Of a stretch of 64,000 bases of DNA, positions 36,401 through 47,900 are shown one piece after another. The stretch is taken from positions 38,622,745 to 38,686,744 of the forward strand of contig CM075102.1 in NCBI GenBank assembly GCA_037576195.1, written 5' to 3'. The stretch comes from Phytoseiulus persimilis (lineage: Eukaryota; Arthropoda; Arachnida; Mesostigmata; Phytoseiidae). The notes beneath the pieces were generated by a model that saw only the letters and a program-made list of their open reading frames with translations, ran no database searches and was not told where the DNA came from. Each line of letters opens with the position of its first letter. Within the stretch, counting starts at the first letter, position 1. The translations under genes and the position numbers were made by a program.

Positions 36401-37700
36401 AATCGGTGCGCGTTCTCCTTTGCGAAAGGTCTCGAATTGGAAAAGCAAGAGATTTTGAGCCCTCTGAACCCGACAGTCGCCTCAAATTTTCAATGTGAAA
36501 CCTCAATATGCGGCGTTCTGATCAGAGAATGATACCCGCAAGAACATGGGAACGCTCAGACGTTCGATCAAACCCATCAAGGTTCGGAGATGGTCTTATT
36601 CGCCGTTCGTCCCCTGATAAGAAGGTCGAACATCAGTATTACCGGTCAGGCGAGAACCTTTCGGGCTCGGAACGCCGGTAAACCTCTTTTTGCAGTCCCG
36701 GACTTTCCGCTCGAAAGGGAGGTCTGCTTGATCTCATCGTCTCAAGCCGTACAATAACGAGGGAGATGTCACGCAGGCCGGAGTCTCCCTATACTCGTCT
36801 CCCGTGGTTCATCCACCGGCTGAAAAATTGCATATTCGGGTGAACAGTCAAAGATCGGGGCAGCTGGAGGGCTCTAAACGCGGAAAAATCGCTTACGATT
36901 TCAGACCTTGCGTATGCGAACCCATCCGGGACGGCCAACTGTAAGCTTGAACATGAGTCATTGAAAGCTACAAAACGAGCATAATATCATTCGAATCTTG
37001 ATGGTACAGCACAGTTTTGAGAGGATCTCCAAAGATGTCAAACGTTTCACTCTTCGCTCCTTCGGAGCTCCGATGAAGTTTCCGCGAAACGGCGCAACCG
37101 CGACGCGCGATCCGTTCCGAACAGGAATCAGTATCAAGGTCCTCTTCTCGGATGATCCAGTTGGATATCCTCCCTTGAGAGTGCGTGTCACGTTAGAGTG
37201 GAAATAATCTGGGCTTCGCCTGAATATCCAGTAGACAGACGGATGACGCAGACATGCATAGCCTGTATCAATGCAGCGAGCAGTGTCTCTGCAGCACAGC
37301 GATTGTGTAAGCCTGCGTCGGAGCCTTAGGAAGGGTATTCTTAGTCACTCAGAGACAACAGTCATTGTTACACGAGTAGCACTGACCAAAGGCTCGGATA
37401 GAATGGAGCAATTAGCGGTGGTTAGCAGAGAATTATTCGATATCAGCACGAAAAGAATTCGCTTTATTCCACACGATCAACAAGATGGATGATGACAGCT
37501 TACGTAATACCCGAAGAAGTGGGCCGCTCGAGTCCGCTCGAACCATAGCAGTGCACCATTTAGCTCAACACGACTCCCTTTTAATCAGAGCATGAAGAGC
37601 TCTCCGAGGTTGTTGAGAGTTTCCCTCGGAATAGGAGAAAAAACGAAGATAACGTAGAAAGAGACCCAAAGAGATCGACCACAACCCGAGCGGACTATAG
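33402..37700. other. unassigned sequence between TGF-beta and PLC genes
   Basis: Contains a few protein-like but unrecognised open segments, for example plus-strand 35278-35462 and 35708-35941 (rich in Arg and Leu), and minus-strand 34293-34829. None has a domain I can name, and I could not chain them by splice phase. The 3' untranslated region of the PLC gene should start just below 37701. Confidence 0.3.
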
Positions 37701-40402
37701 CTACTCCTCGTTCAACAAGGAATACTTCTCGATGAAGGCTAGTAAGCAACTCGACGGAGAAGCTTTCTGACCGAGCAAGTCTGTGAGATGGAGAAACCGC
37801 ATGCCGCGTCGGAGCGTTGAAACCACGGCGGTGAAGGTCCCGATTCTGGCTGTCGAGTGAAGTGAGATCTCCAGAAATGCGGCCTCTGGCAGGCGCAGAT
37901 AGAATTCGAAGGCTGCGTTGATCTTGAAGTCATGGCCTGTGGACGTATTTCGGAATGGGAGTCCACGGCGAGCCGCGATAGCGAAGGAGCGCTCACGTAT
38001 TCAGAAGGATGCGTTATTGCCTTATCGAGATCTCACCGAGAGTCAGTGTCTTCTCTAACTTCTGAGAGCTCTGATCATCGGTTGTCCCATGAATGGAAGC
38101 TCTCAATCGGAACTCGAACTGTTTATTCTTACAGGCCCCCTCGCGGCAGGGCAAAAAAACGGTGGCCGCTCAATATCTGGAATGGTGCGGATAGGTTGCG
38201 GGACCATCCAAACCCAGCTCAGGCGGAAGTGTCTCCTTAGTTATTCTGAGTTCCGAGGATCGCGTTCAAAACTTACTTTTATTGAGAGTTTTTCAACTGG
38301 AAATTTGGGGATGTTGCCTGATAGAACCGGTTCCGGTTTCAGCACGTAGCCGCTCCGCTCATTCTGGTTGAAAAGAGCTCGGTTGAGTAGCACGCTGGAG
38401 CCTGGCTTCTGCAGATTCAGGGCGGCTGAAAATCGGGTTTGATTCACACAGTTCAGGAATTTACTAGCACAGGAATCAGGCTCTCTTCGGTGACGGTGAG
38501 AACTCACCCATCTGACACCCCGCGATCCAGATCTTAACTGGCAGGTAATTACTTGAGTCGATCCGCAAAGAGGAGGGATAAACTCGCGCGAGGTGATTTC
38601 GAGTGCGACGCCTCGACGCGTCGCCGTCGACGTCGATCACAGCGTTCGCGAACGACTCCGCCAACGATATTATCTCGTTACCACGTGGAGCACCGACCTT
38701 ATCGAGCCCTGAAATGGTTCAGCGACGATACAAACGATGTTCTTGTTGCTCCACCAACCAATGAGGGGGGAGAGTCTTTCTTCGGGAATGTCCTTATCAT
38801 CCACATTCGAAAATCCCACACGCAGTATTACCTGAGCTCGATGAAATTTCTCGACTCTTCATGGAGCGGAGTTTTGCGACGGAGAAGTTGGCTTGTATGT
38901 CGTTCTTGCCTCTCATCTATTATTAGGGGGTGCAGAAATGAAAAATATGACGTGAGAGCTCGAAGGCAATGGGCACCGAATGCTACGATGGATATTGACG
39001 GCTCCGGACCTTTATCAGAACACAGTTGCGGAGCTCCTCTGGGGACATCGAGCTCAGATTCACGGGTCTTTTCAGCGATTTCAACCGGTCCTCCAAGAGG
39101 CAACCTGAAATATCCTCCGAAAAATAATTATCGGCATCTCTGTGACGGAAATCTGTGCGACGGGTTGTGAGGCCATTATCTTCCGCGCAAACTCCTACCT
39201 CTGAAACAGTCCTTGATACACTGCATCATCTTCTTCAATGATCTTCCGCTGAGATGCTGCTCAATAGAGAGTATGACGGGATACCTGCGTCGAATCAAAT
39301 TCCCGATCAGGATGAGCCCGTTTTGGGAGCGATATTCGTAAGAAAGTATCGACTCACGGTGAAGTTTTGAAAGCACTCTCTTTAATCTGCTCCAAAACTG
39401 GTTTCAAATCCAAGGCGTTCGTCAGGGATCTGTGACAGACTTTCAGTTGAGACCCGAACTCCCAAACATCGGCTGTAAAATTATTTGAATTTCTGTGATT
39501 GTTGGATATCCCAGCTTAACGAATCTGGTTTCACATGGAGTGCAGTCGATTCGGGAATGGATAATTGTCATCAACTACACCTCTAGAGCTCACCCTCCAC
39601 ACAGCGACAGCCGCTCTCGAGAACCTTCTTATATTGAGCGCTGTTGGCAGATTTCATTCCCATTTGGCGACCGCTCAGGTACCTACGGCAGGAGACAGCG
39701 CACTTGATACGAGCCGTAGCAAATATTGAGCTCAAAAATTGTTCGGACAGAGGCCAGATCCCAGGCAACTCGATCGAGTGCGCTCGAAGGTAGCTCTGGG
39801 CTCGTCCTGTCCCAAAAAAAGGGAACTCTTCTCCTCAGCTTGCTCTCGATCGTGCGCTCGTATGAAGCAGAATTTCTCACGTGTTGTGCGAGGAATTGAT
39901 CCAGTAATGAGTCAGGGGTCTGGTCATGTCTTGGGCCCGGCTGAGGTCTACAGCTCCATGCATCGCGTCGTTCTCTAACATAGCTACGAGTATGGTCTCG
40001 AAACAAACGGAACCGTCGAAATGTTCTCCCTGCGTTTCAAGACACTCTTCCAGTGTAACACCCTGGACGTCTCTCAGGAAACCTCGGAGCTTCACCGGAT
40101 CCAGCACTCCTTCAGCATCGCCGTACCTGAATACGATAAAGTTTCTTCGGTATATGGCCGGGGGAATCACCCATGTCCCTTTCGCTGATCCCAGTGTCCC
40201 CACATGGATCGGGAGATGTGATTTGACTCACTTTTCGAAGAGCTCCTTGAACACCATTCCAGGACCTTTGGTGATTTTGAGCCCGATCGAATAGATGGCT
40301 CGCGCAGCATTCCTGTTCTTCTCTTTTATGTCCGCCTTCGCGCGGAGCTGGAAGTCATCAATGCTAGTGTTGTAGGCACAAGCGTCATTTCGAAGATACG
40401 GA
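37701..40402 (-). CDS. phosphoinositide phospholipase C (delta-like), eleven exons, N-terminus missing
   Basis: Exons on the minus strand: 40402-40232, 40126-39881, 39682-39594, 39472-39358, 39284-39199, 39104-39010, 38916-38832, 38708-38508, 38425-38277, 38176-38037, 37936-37701. Every junction has GT...AG ends and matching phase except inside 38176-38037. Conserved landmarks in order: an EF-like region (FKELFEKYGD), X-domain HYWINSSHNTYL, GCRCVE, YPVILSIEQH; Y-domain RVYPSSLRIDSSNY, AGCQM, SGYVLKP; then a C2 domain (ILSG, RASIHG, AAFEFYLRLPEA). The histidines, asparagine and acidic calcium ligands expected in X are present. The enzyme should cleave PIP2 to IP3 and diacylglycerol at the plasma membrane. 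It ends right after C2, unlike PLC-beta, and has no SH2/SH3 insert, unlike PLC-gamma. The PH domain upstream was not resolved. Confidence 0.85.
38037..38176 (-). pseudogene. PLC C2 exon with an extra base in a homopolymer
   Basis: This exon joins in phase 0 at its start and phase 1 at its end, so its length should be 3n+1, but it is 140 nt, one too many. Translation starts correctly as ILSGHR and then shifts. With one base fewer in the run of seven A (plus strand 38153-38159; T on the coding strand), the frame would continue through FLPCREG into RASIHG and the next exon. As written, the frame reaches a stop after about 15 codons. Either the assembly has a homopolymer error, or the allele is broken in C2. 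Confidence 0.6.
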
Positions 40403-41838
40403 CTGTGTGATAAGATGACTGATGATGAAGATTTTCAGCACCGTTACCTCGATGTCCGGTGGGTCATAGACGCCCTCCAACCTTTTGACAGCACGCAGAC
40501 GATTCCTGGTAGCTCGACTGAATTTAGATGACGCTCGTGAGCAAATATTGAGGAGACCACAAACTTGCTTCACACCACGCAAGACGAAGCCATCTCCGTA
40601 ATAGTAAGACGGCTGTATGGTCGTGCAAGATCGGAGAGGGGTACCGTGGGCTTTCTGCGGGGAGTCGAGACCATTTTCGGTTATTGAATCTCGGTTTGAT
40701 TCCGGACTCAACGAGGTTCATCATTGATATGCCGCGACTGGATATTATCCCTATTTTGCCAACGTCCGCCGGCCTCGAGGCCCCAGGCCCTCCGCAGAGT
40801 TTGCTGGGAAGTTCAAACTCAATGGATCTGTTCTTGCAGTCTCTTGAAAATTTGTCTCACCGTTTTCGTCCTACGTCTGTGATTTTGAGGCGTGGTAGCA
40901 TCCATGACGACTGCCTATCGCGGAAAGAATCCCGAACCAATCTCTTGTGAAGAACTCAATCCATCCAGCGGAGCGCCCGAGAGCTCATTCGATGCACGGA
41001 CAGAGTACACGCGCAACCACGGAGAGTGCGCCTGTTTTCATTGCTTCCTCCATTCGGATGGCGCAGCTGATCGTCACCTCGCTGAGACTTGAAATGGGAG
41101 GCGCGAGACATCGAATTTGAGGCAGGCGCACGAGAAACTTCCATGCGACGCAGCGGTGACGCACAGTGACACGAAATCCCCTTTGGCTGACTGTGCCTGG
41201 ATCAGTAGATTTCCAAAAAGGCTGAATCGGGCTCGAATTCATTGAAAAAGACGAGGAGTTGGTTCTCTGTTTGCATCATGTATTCAGCTAAGGTGTATCT
41301 CATTATCGGGTAGGGCCTGACGTCGAAGTCATTCGATCACTAGATGCTGGCCATACAGTGAATATAGCGAAAACAATTACAGTAAATACACACAATTTCA
41401 GTGGAAATCATGAAGAGGTGTGGTTATCCAAAGCTCATAGTTTGTCGGAAAAAGATCCCTTTTCACAAAGTCCAACACCGTGGGGCAGAACGTATTCTGC
41501 GCGATCTTGAGTTGCCGCTTTTCCCCGTTGGAGTTTTTACATTCACAATACAAGGCTATAAGATCGCTCTTGACACTTTTCCGCTCTAAAGAGTCGATCC
41601 GCAATTAGACATTATTTCATCGACAGTCTTTCTCGATCTTCCCGTTGAGTCTTTAACAGACAATATTGAGGTGAGGATTTCTTTTTTTTTCACATTGAAA
41701 AGTCTTTCGGATGTTGAGAACCGTTTTGACTCTTCGGGAGTAGGCGATTCGTGCGAACGTCGAATAATCTTCCCGAGGCTGCTTCTGCAGTGGAGTTTAC
41801 TTGAGTGTGCCGTTCGCTAGGAGGTTGTGGCTCCCGCA
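40403..41838 (-). other. probable 5' part of the PLC gene, exons not resolved
   Basis: PLC enzymes of this type normally begin with a PH domain and paired EF-hands, which should lie here. Several minus-strand open segments end in reasonable donors: an Arg-rich segment ending GAG/GTAACG near 40463, and one ending GTGAGA near 40870. None joins the first confirmed exon (acceptor at 40403-40407, phase 2) in frame with certainty. The 3' untranslated region and poly(A) site of the corepressor gene must also fit between here and 41839. Confidence 0.35.
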
Positions 41839-44800
41839 TTACTGGCGATGACGCCAAGTCGCAAATTCGAGCTCTTCCGTGGCGGACGGTGAGAGATTCA
41901 GACCACCTGCGCTGTGCTGCGGTCGATCAGGTCCGAGCTGTTGTTCAACAGCGTTGGGCACATGTGACCCTGCATCTGTGCTTTCTCTATTCAGAACAAA
42001 ACAGCTAGGACTGGGCGTACTTCTTTCATTAGTCAGAACAGTGGAGTAAGTTATTGCTCGCAGCTGTTGGGGCGGCCGTGTGAGATGAGACGACGTGGAG
42101 TCCTGCGACTGTGACAGTCTCGGGTTCCAGTTCGGAGCGGGAGGTCGTATTACTAGTGATCTGGATTGAAGCAGTCGATCTGCGGAAGAGTTGGCTGGAG
42201 TTGGTGAATGCGATTCAGTTCGTATCGAGGTCATTTTTCGGGAGCCCCCAGTTATCAGACAACGATCTGGAAGATCCTCGGATGCCAGAGTTGACCCACC
42301 AGCGCTCCTCGCCGCTTTTTGTTGCTCGTTGGTTGGAAGGGTCTTGCAGAGCGATAGTCTCCGCCGTTTTCGGACGCGATTCATTGATCCTTGGAATTCT
42401 GTTCTCGGCATATGACTTGGAGATTCACTGGTTCCAGTATCCTTTGGAGTGATCGTTCTGTGACGCGACCTAGCAGTGGTCAGCGAACTCGGCGGAGAGC
42501 TCGCGGAGAAAGAAGATGTCGGCGAGAAAGGTCCCGGTGATGGAGCCGAAGCATCCTCAGGAGCAAGCGATCCATTCCCATCCCGATGCTGCTGCATGGA
42601 TGACGCGCAGGGAAGCTGTGGATCTGCTCGAGAGCGCTCCTCGACCGTAGATCCCCTGTAAACCTCCAGCGCTCCCTCGTCGGGATGACTCTGAGAAACG
42701 AGCCCGGATCCCTGGAGGCGTTCGTAGGAAGACATCATTGAATTCACGCACTGCCGCGCAGCCGATCCACAGGCACTCACGTTGCGGGCGCCATGATTTG
42801 GGACGAGGACCGCAAGGCAGTGGTCCGCTGACGAGGCTGCGGCACGAGCAAATGGAATCGTTGGTCCGAGGAGAGCAGGGAGATCGGGTGGATGCAACGA
42901 CGGTGACCCGTTCCTTTGATAATTTTTGCTCCCAGATTGTTTTTCCGATTCTTCCCGAGAGGCTTCTAGATTTGCCCTGAGTGCTTGACCTCTGTTCTCG
43001 GCATCTTCCGGTACCGCAATGTTTCCGCCCAGGGCGGTTGCTTTCTCTTCTTCATTCTCATCGTTGGGCTGCGAGCGCAGGAGCGGAACCAGTTGGTCTG
43101 CCAGGATTGACTCCTCGAGAGGACACGGGGGCATCCCGATCCGCGGAACGATGTGATTGACGGCGACGCTTGACGCTGGCCAATAAGCTTGAGGGTCCGC
43201 CAATATGCCGTTTGACAGAGAACTCGGATCAACCCCGGTGAACCCGTTCTCGAAATGAGGCTGTCGTAGCGGAGAACTGTATAGACTCTGAGCCTCATCA
43301 GCATAGCACAATGGTTCTGAGACGTCCGGCTCTGTTTGATTGTGAAGAAGAGGCACATATTCGATTCTGAGGGACTGTCGAACCTGCAGATCGTGGCTCG
43401 GGTTCGATCGGAGAGACTTCCCCTCACCCGGAGCCCTGGTGGGGAACGGTTGAGCGACGCGCCTTACGTGGCTCATGGCGAAACCCGACTCGCCGGTTAC
43501 GACCGAAGAAGTTTCGATTCCAAGATCGACAGCGGCCATCGGTACGAATAACGGGCGACTAGTTTCGTTCGAGTCGTCAGAAAAAACACTGGTTTCTAGC
43601 ACGCTAGGCATTTCTGGGACCCAGCGGACTTCGGAGCTGATTTGCCGCGAGCCTCGACTTGAAGTCGTGTGGAATGACTCATACTGTTGACCCATTTGGC
43701 CGTCGCATCCTTCATCAGTGTGCGGATTCGACTCATGATAACCCGATCGATAGGTCTGAGAGGCATCCATTTGCTTCGCTCCGGACCTCCGTCCCTGTTT
43801 TCTTGCTCGATCACTTCTATCTCTCCGGCTTTGGTCCGGAAATCTTCCTCGGTACGTTGAACTAGAGTATCCGGAACCGTGGGCCGGTACAGTCTGCTGC
43901 GTTTCTCTCGGTCCGTTAGCATCCTCCTGTTGTCGATTGGGGCCCGGGCCTCTATTCTGCTGACTTGGAGCGAGAAACTCCTCGGATAGTGTTGTTCGCC
44001 GTTCTTCCCTATCGCCTGCCGATTCTTCGCTAGACTCCGATGATAGGCGATCTCTCCGAGTAATCCAGGACCCGCCTCCGAGCTCCATCTCGAGCTTAGA
44101 CTCGTCATCGCCGTTGACTTGGAATCCGCGGTGATCAGCAGCGTGAGTGTGCGAGGGAAATGGCTTGAAGCGCTGATTTCCCCTGTTCCGTTGAGATTCA
44201 AGGGATCCCCAATCGGACGGTGGAGCTCTACCTCGACGTTCCGGATTAAGATTTCTGTATGTCTCGGGAAATTGATTAAACGTCTGAGGCCGTTCTGCGT
44301 CGGCGTTGACGTCGCGGGGTAGCCGGGAGTTTCCAGTCGCATGGCTCGAAGTTGAGGATCTCCGCTGCGACGGAATTCGGAACCAAATTTCCGCACTGCA
44401 ACCCTCTGTCGACTCCTCGTCGCAATCCGCGAGATTCTGCTCATCGCTTGGAGCCGGGACCTCGGGGGACGACATGATCTGATCTCCGCTACACTGACTC
44501 TCGTTGGACCGCGGGCTCGACCCTGATTCTTCCCCCACAGAACTTTGAGCTTGGCATTGATTCGCGCTCTGTTCTTCCATAGGGAAGTCTTGGTCACCTG
44601 AGGATAGGAACGCGAATGAGTTTCCCGCTGTCGCTAGACGGACAAATGCTGAGTTCTGTGAAATCACGGAAGGGGTACCTGAGCTAAGCGTGACCCAAGC
44701 GGCCCCTGCCTCTTTGAACGTCATCGCTCGGAGATAAACTGTTTCCGAGGATATCGTGAAAGGAGGCCGATCCGACATCGCACCATTGCGCCCAGTCTCG

Positions 44801-44844
44801 CGATGAGTTTCTTCGCACTCCTCAGAGTTCCCGTTCTGATCCAC
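41839..44844 (-). CDS. NCoR/SMRT-like corepressor, C-terminal exon
   Basis: The last exon of the corepressor gene: 1001 codons and a TAA stop. It starts after the acceptor CATTCCAG with VDQNGNSEE and is joined in phase 0, across a 76-bp intron (44845-44920, GTGGGT...CAG), to the exon holding the SANT domains. The sequence is almost all low-complexity and rich in Ser, Pro, Arg, Gln and Glu, with no globular domain. In NCoR/SMRT proteins this disordered half carries nuclear-receptor and co-factor docking motifs. I do not see an unambiguous CoRNR box (I/LxxI/VI). Several long frames in other registers are shadows of its biased composition. Confidence 0.75.
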   Translation of the reverse strand: MDQNGNSEECEETHRETGRNGAMSDRPPFTISSETVYLRAMTFKEAGAAWVTLSSGTPSVISQNSAFVRLATAGNSFAFLSSGDQDFPMEEQSANQCQAQSSVGEESGSSPRSNESQCSGDQIMSSPEVPAPSDEQNLADCDEESTEGCSAEIWFRIPSQRRSSTSSHATGNSRLPRDVNADAERPQTFNQFPETYRNLNPERRGRAPPSDWGSLESQRNRGNQRFKPFPSHTHAADHRGFQVNGDDESKLEMELGGGSWITRRDRLSSESSEESAGDREERRTTLSEEFLAPSQQNRGPGPNRQQEDANGPRETQQTVPAHGSGYSSSTYRGRFPDQSRRDRSDRARKQGRRSGAKQMDASQTYRSGYHESNPHTDEGCDGQMGQQYESFHTTSSRGSRQISSEVRWVPEMPSVLETSVFSDDSNETSRPLFVPMAAVDLGIETSSVVTGESGFAMSHVRRVAQPFPTRAPGEGKSLRSNPSHDLQVRQSLRIEYVPLLHNQTEPDVSEPLCYADEAQSLYSSPLRQPHFENGFTGVDPSSLSNGILADPQAYWPASSVAVNHIVPRIGMPPCPLEESILADQLVPLLRSQPNDENEEEKATALGGNIAVPEDAENRGQALRANLEASREESEKQSGSKNYQRNGSPSLHPPDLPALLGPTIPFARAAASSADHCLAVLVPNHGARNVSACGSAARQCVNSMMSSYERLQGSGLVSQSHPDEGALEVYRGSTVEERSRADPQLPCASSMQQHRDGNGSLAPEDASAPSPGPFSPTSSFSASSPPSSLTTARSRHRTITPKDTGTSESPSHMPRTEFQGSMNRVRKRRRLSLCKTLPTNEQQKAARSAGGSTLASEDLPDRCLITGGSRKMTSIRTESHSPTPANSSADRLLQSRSLVIRPPAPNWNPRLSQSQDSTSSHLTRPPQQLRAITYSTVLTNERSTPSPSCFVLNRESTDAGSHVPNAVEQQLGPDRPQHSAGGLNLSPSATEELEFATWRHRQ

Positions 44845-44920
44845 CTGGAATGATAAGATGAGTTCAAACACGCCTCTGAATATCTTCAATCCGGAGAGCA
44901 GGAAAGTCAACGCAACCCAC

Positions 44921-47900
44921 CGTGACGTTCGACTTGAGCCTCTCTTCATTCGATGCGTAATATTCTTCACAAAGCTCATCACTCTTCGTTTCGACAAAGG
45001 AAGCTACAGCAGTCCAATTCTTGCCGAATCTACGAAGAGCCTCTGTGAGCTTTTCAACATCCTCATCAGCCCACCCGTCCGTTGTGTTCTCTGATCCTCC
45101 TCGATTTTGCTTCAGTTGAGCGAAACAGCTCTTACAACACTCGTTCATGAGACTTTGAGCTCCCGCTCCTCGCCAGGAGGTCGGTACCCGGATCAAACGC
45201 TTCGATCGCTTAGTACAGTCAGGCATGGAACAAGATTTTAATTTTCCACGGGCTTTGGAGCGACATTCTGAACGAGCTCGGGATTTCTGTTCTTGGTTCG
45301 AGAGTTGCTCCTCGCTCTCTCCATGATGAAAACCATTACTTCGAGAGCCGGAGCCACTGCCTTTTCCAGCAGTTTGAGTCGCGGAAGGTGTTTCAGAGAT
45401 GCGAGGTTCAGTCGCCGAAGGGTGTTTTTCCTCTGGAGTTTTTTTCGACTTTCTCTTTAGATCTGCGAGTAGTCTCTTGTATCGCACGATGTTCTTCGAC
45501 ATGTAATAAAAACTGACACATTGTGGCACAGTCTTATCCGGGAGGCACGAAGCGATCTTTTCAAAACTTTTCGGGTTAATAATGTAATTCCTGTTGAAAA
45601 TTTCGCGCTCATGACGGGTCCATTGCGGCCTCGGAACGTTGTTGTATTCTGTAACCCAGTCCCTGACGAGTCCGCTTTCAGGAACAACAACTTTCTCACC
45701 TTGTGGGAAGTGCGGGAGTTTTGCAGCTTGTTTCCACGGATCGTATCCCTCCTCCGTCTCCGCCCCCGCATCATTCTCTTTTGAATCGGAGTTCTTGAGG
45801 CTGGCTGTAGCACGGTTCGCCGAGCGACTCCTCCGTTCTCTTCTTTCTCGAGACTCCTTCAAATCCTCGAATTCGGCCTCGAAGATGGTCCGAAACTTTC
45901 GATCTCTATCTCGATTTCTATCTTGGCGTGAACGCTCGCCCCTTCGGGATCTCTCTCGGACTTTCGTACACAGCCGCACACTGTCGTCTTGCATCGTTTC
46001 CTCATGGTTCGACTCTCCGAGGCGTTCATCAACAGAACCTCGACCGTCGTGTCTCCCGACGGAGCCTCGATCGTCACGTTCTTCAAAGTTTTGACCGTAA
46101 CGTTCTCCTACGACATGTCGACCGTCACGTTCTCCCACAATACCTCGACCGCCAAGTTCTCCTACGATACCTCGACCTTCACGGTCTTCAACAGAACCTT
46201 GACCTTCAAGTTCTTCAAGATACTCTTGACCGTCACGTTCTTCAACAGAAGCTTGACCGTCAAGTTCTTCAACATAGCCTTTACCGTCACGTTCTTCAAC
46301 ATAGCCTTTACCGTCACGTTCTTCAACATAGCCTTTGCCGTCACGTTCTTCAACATAGCCTTTACCGTCACGTTCTTCAACATAGCCTTTACCGTCACGT
46401 TCTTCAACATAGCCTTTACCGTCACGTTCTTCAACATAGCCTTTACCGTCACGTTCTTCAACATAGCCTTGACCGTCACGTTCTTCAACATAGCCTTTAC
46501 CCTCACGTTCGTCAACATAGCCTTTACCCTCACGTTCGTCAACATGAGCTTGACCGTCACGTTCGTCAACATAAGCTTGACCGTCACGTTCGTCAACATA
46601 AGCTTGACCGTCACGTTCGTCAACATAAGCTCGACCGTCACTTTCGTCAACATGAGCTCGACCGTCACTTTCGTCAACATAAGCTTGACTGTCACGTTCG
46701 TCAACATAAGCTTGACCGCCATGCTCTTCAACATAAGTTTGACCGCCATGCTCTTCAACATAAGTTTGACCGCCACGCTCTTCAACATAAGCTTGATCGC
46801 CACGCTCTCCAACATAAGCTCGACCGTCACGTTCTCCAATGTAAGCTTGACCGTCACGTTCTCCAATGTAAGCTTGACCGTCACGTTCTCCAATGTAAGC
46901 TTGACCGTCACGTTCTCCAATGTAAGCTTGACCGTCACGTTCTCCAACATAAGCTTCACCGTCACGTTCTCCAACATAAGCTTGTCCGTCACGTCCTTCA
47001 ACATAAGCTTGACCGTCACGTTCATCAACATAAGCTTGACCGTCACGTTCATCAACATAAGCTTGACCATCACAATCTCCACCATGAGCTTGACTGTCAC
47101 GATCTTCAACATGAGCTTGACCGTCACGTTCTTCAACGAAGGCTCGGCCGTCACGTTCTTCAACATAAGCTTGACCGTCACTGTGCTCGACGAAATCCCG
47201 ACCGTAATGTTCTCCAACGGAATCCCATCCGTAATGTTCTTCAACGGAATCCCATCCGTAATGTTCTTCAACAGAATTCCGACCGTAACGTTCTTCAACG
47301 GAATTCCGACCGTAACGTTCTTCAACGGAATTCCGACCGTAACGTTCTTCAACGGAATTCCGACCGTAACGTTCTTCAACGGAATTCCGACCGTAACGTT
47401 CTTCAACGGAATTCCGACCGTAAGGTTCTTCAACGGAATTCCGACCGTAACGTTCTTCAACGGAATTCCGACCGTAACGTTTTTCAACGGAATTCCGACC
47501 GTAACGTTCTTCAACGGAATTCCGACCGTAACGTTCTTCAACGGAATTCCGACCGTAACGTTCTTCAACGGAATTCCGACCGTAACGTTCTTCAACGGAA
47601 TTCCGACCGTAATGTTCTTCAACAGAATCCCGACCGTAATGTTCTTCAACGGAATCCCGGCCGTAACGTTCTTCAACGGAACCCCGACCGTAACGTTCTT
47701 CAACGGAACCCCGACCGTCACGCTGTTCAACGAATCCTCGACCGTCACGCTGTTCAACGAAATCTCGGCCATCACGCTGTTCAGCGAAACCTCGACCGTA
47801 ACGTTCTTCAACGGAATCTCGACCGTAACTTTCTTCAACGGAATCTCGACCGTAACGTTCTTCAACGGGATCTCGACCGTAACGTTCTTCAACGGAATTT

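Noticed and set aside
38142..38155. Tiny intron (GTAAGAATAAACAG, 14 nt) in the PLC C2 exon
   Set aside because: Far too short for a spliceosomal intron, and its removal does not lead into the RASIHG frame. One homopolymer base explains the exon better.
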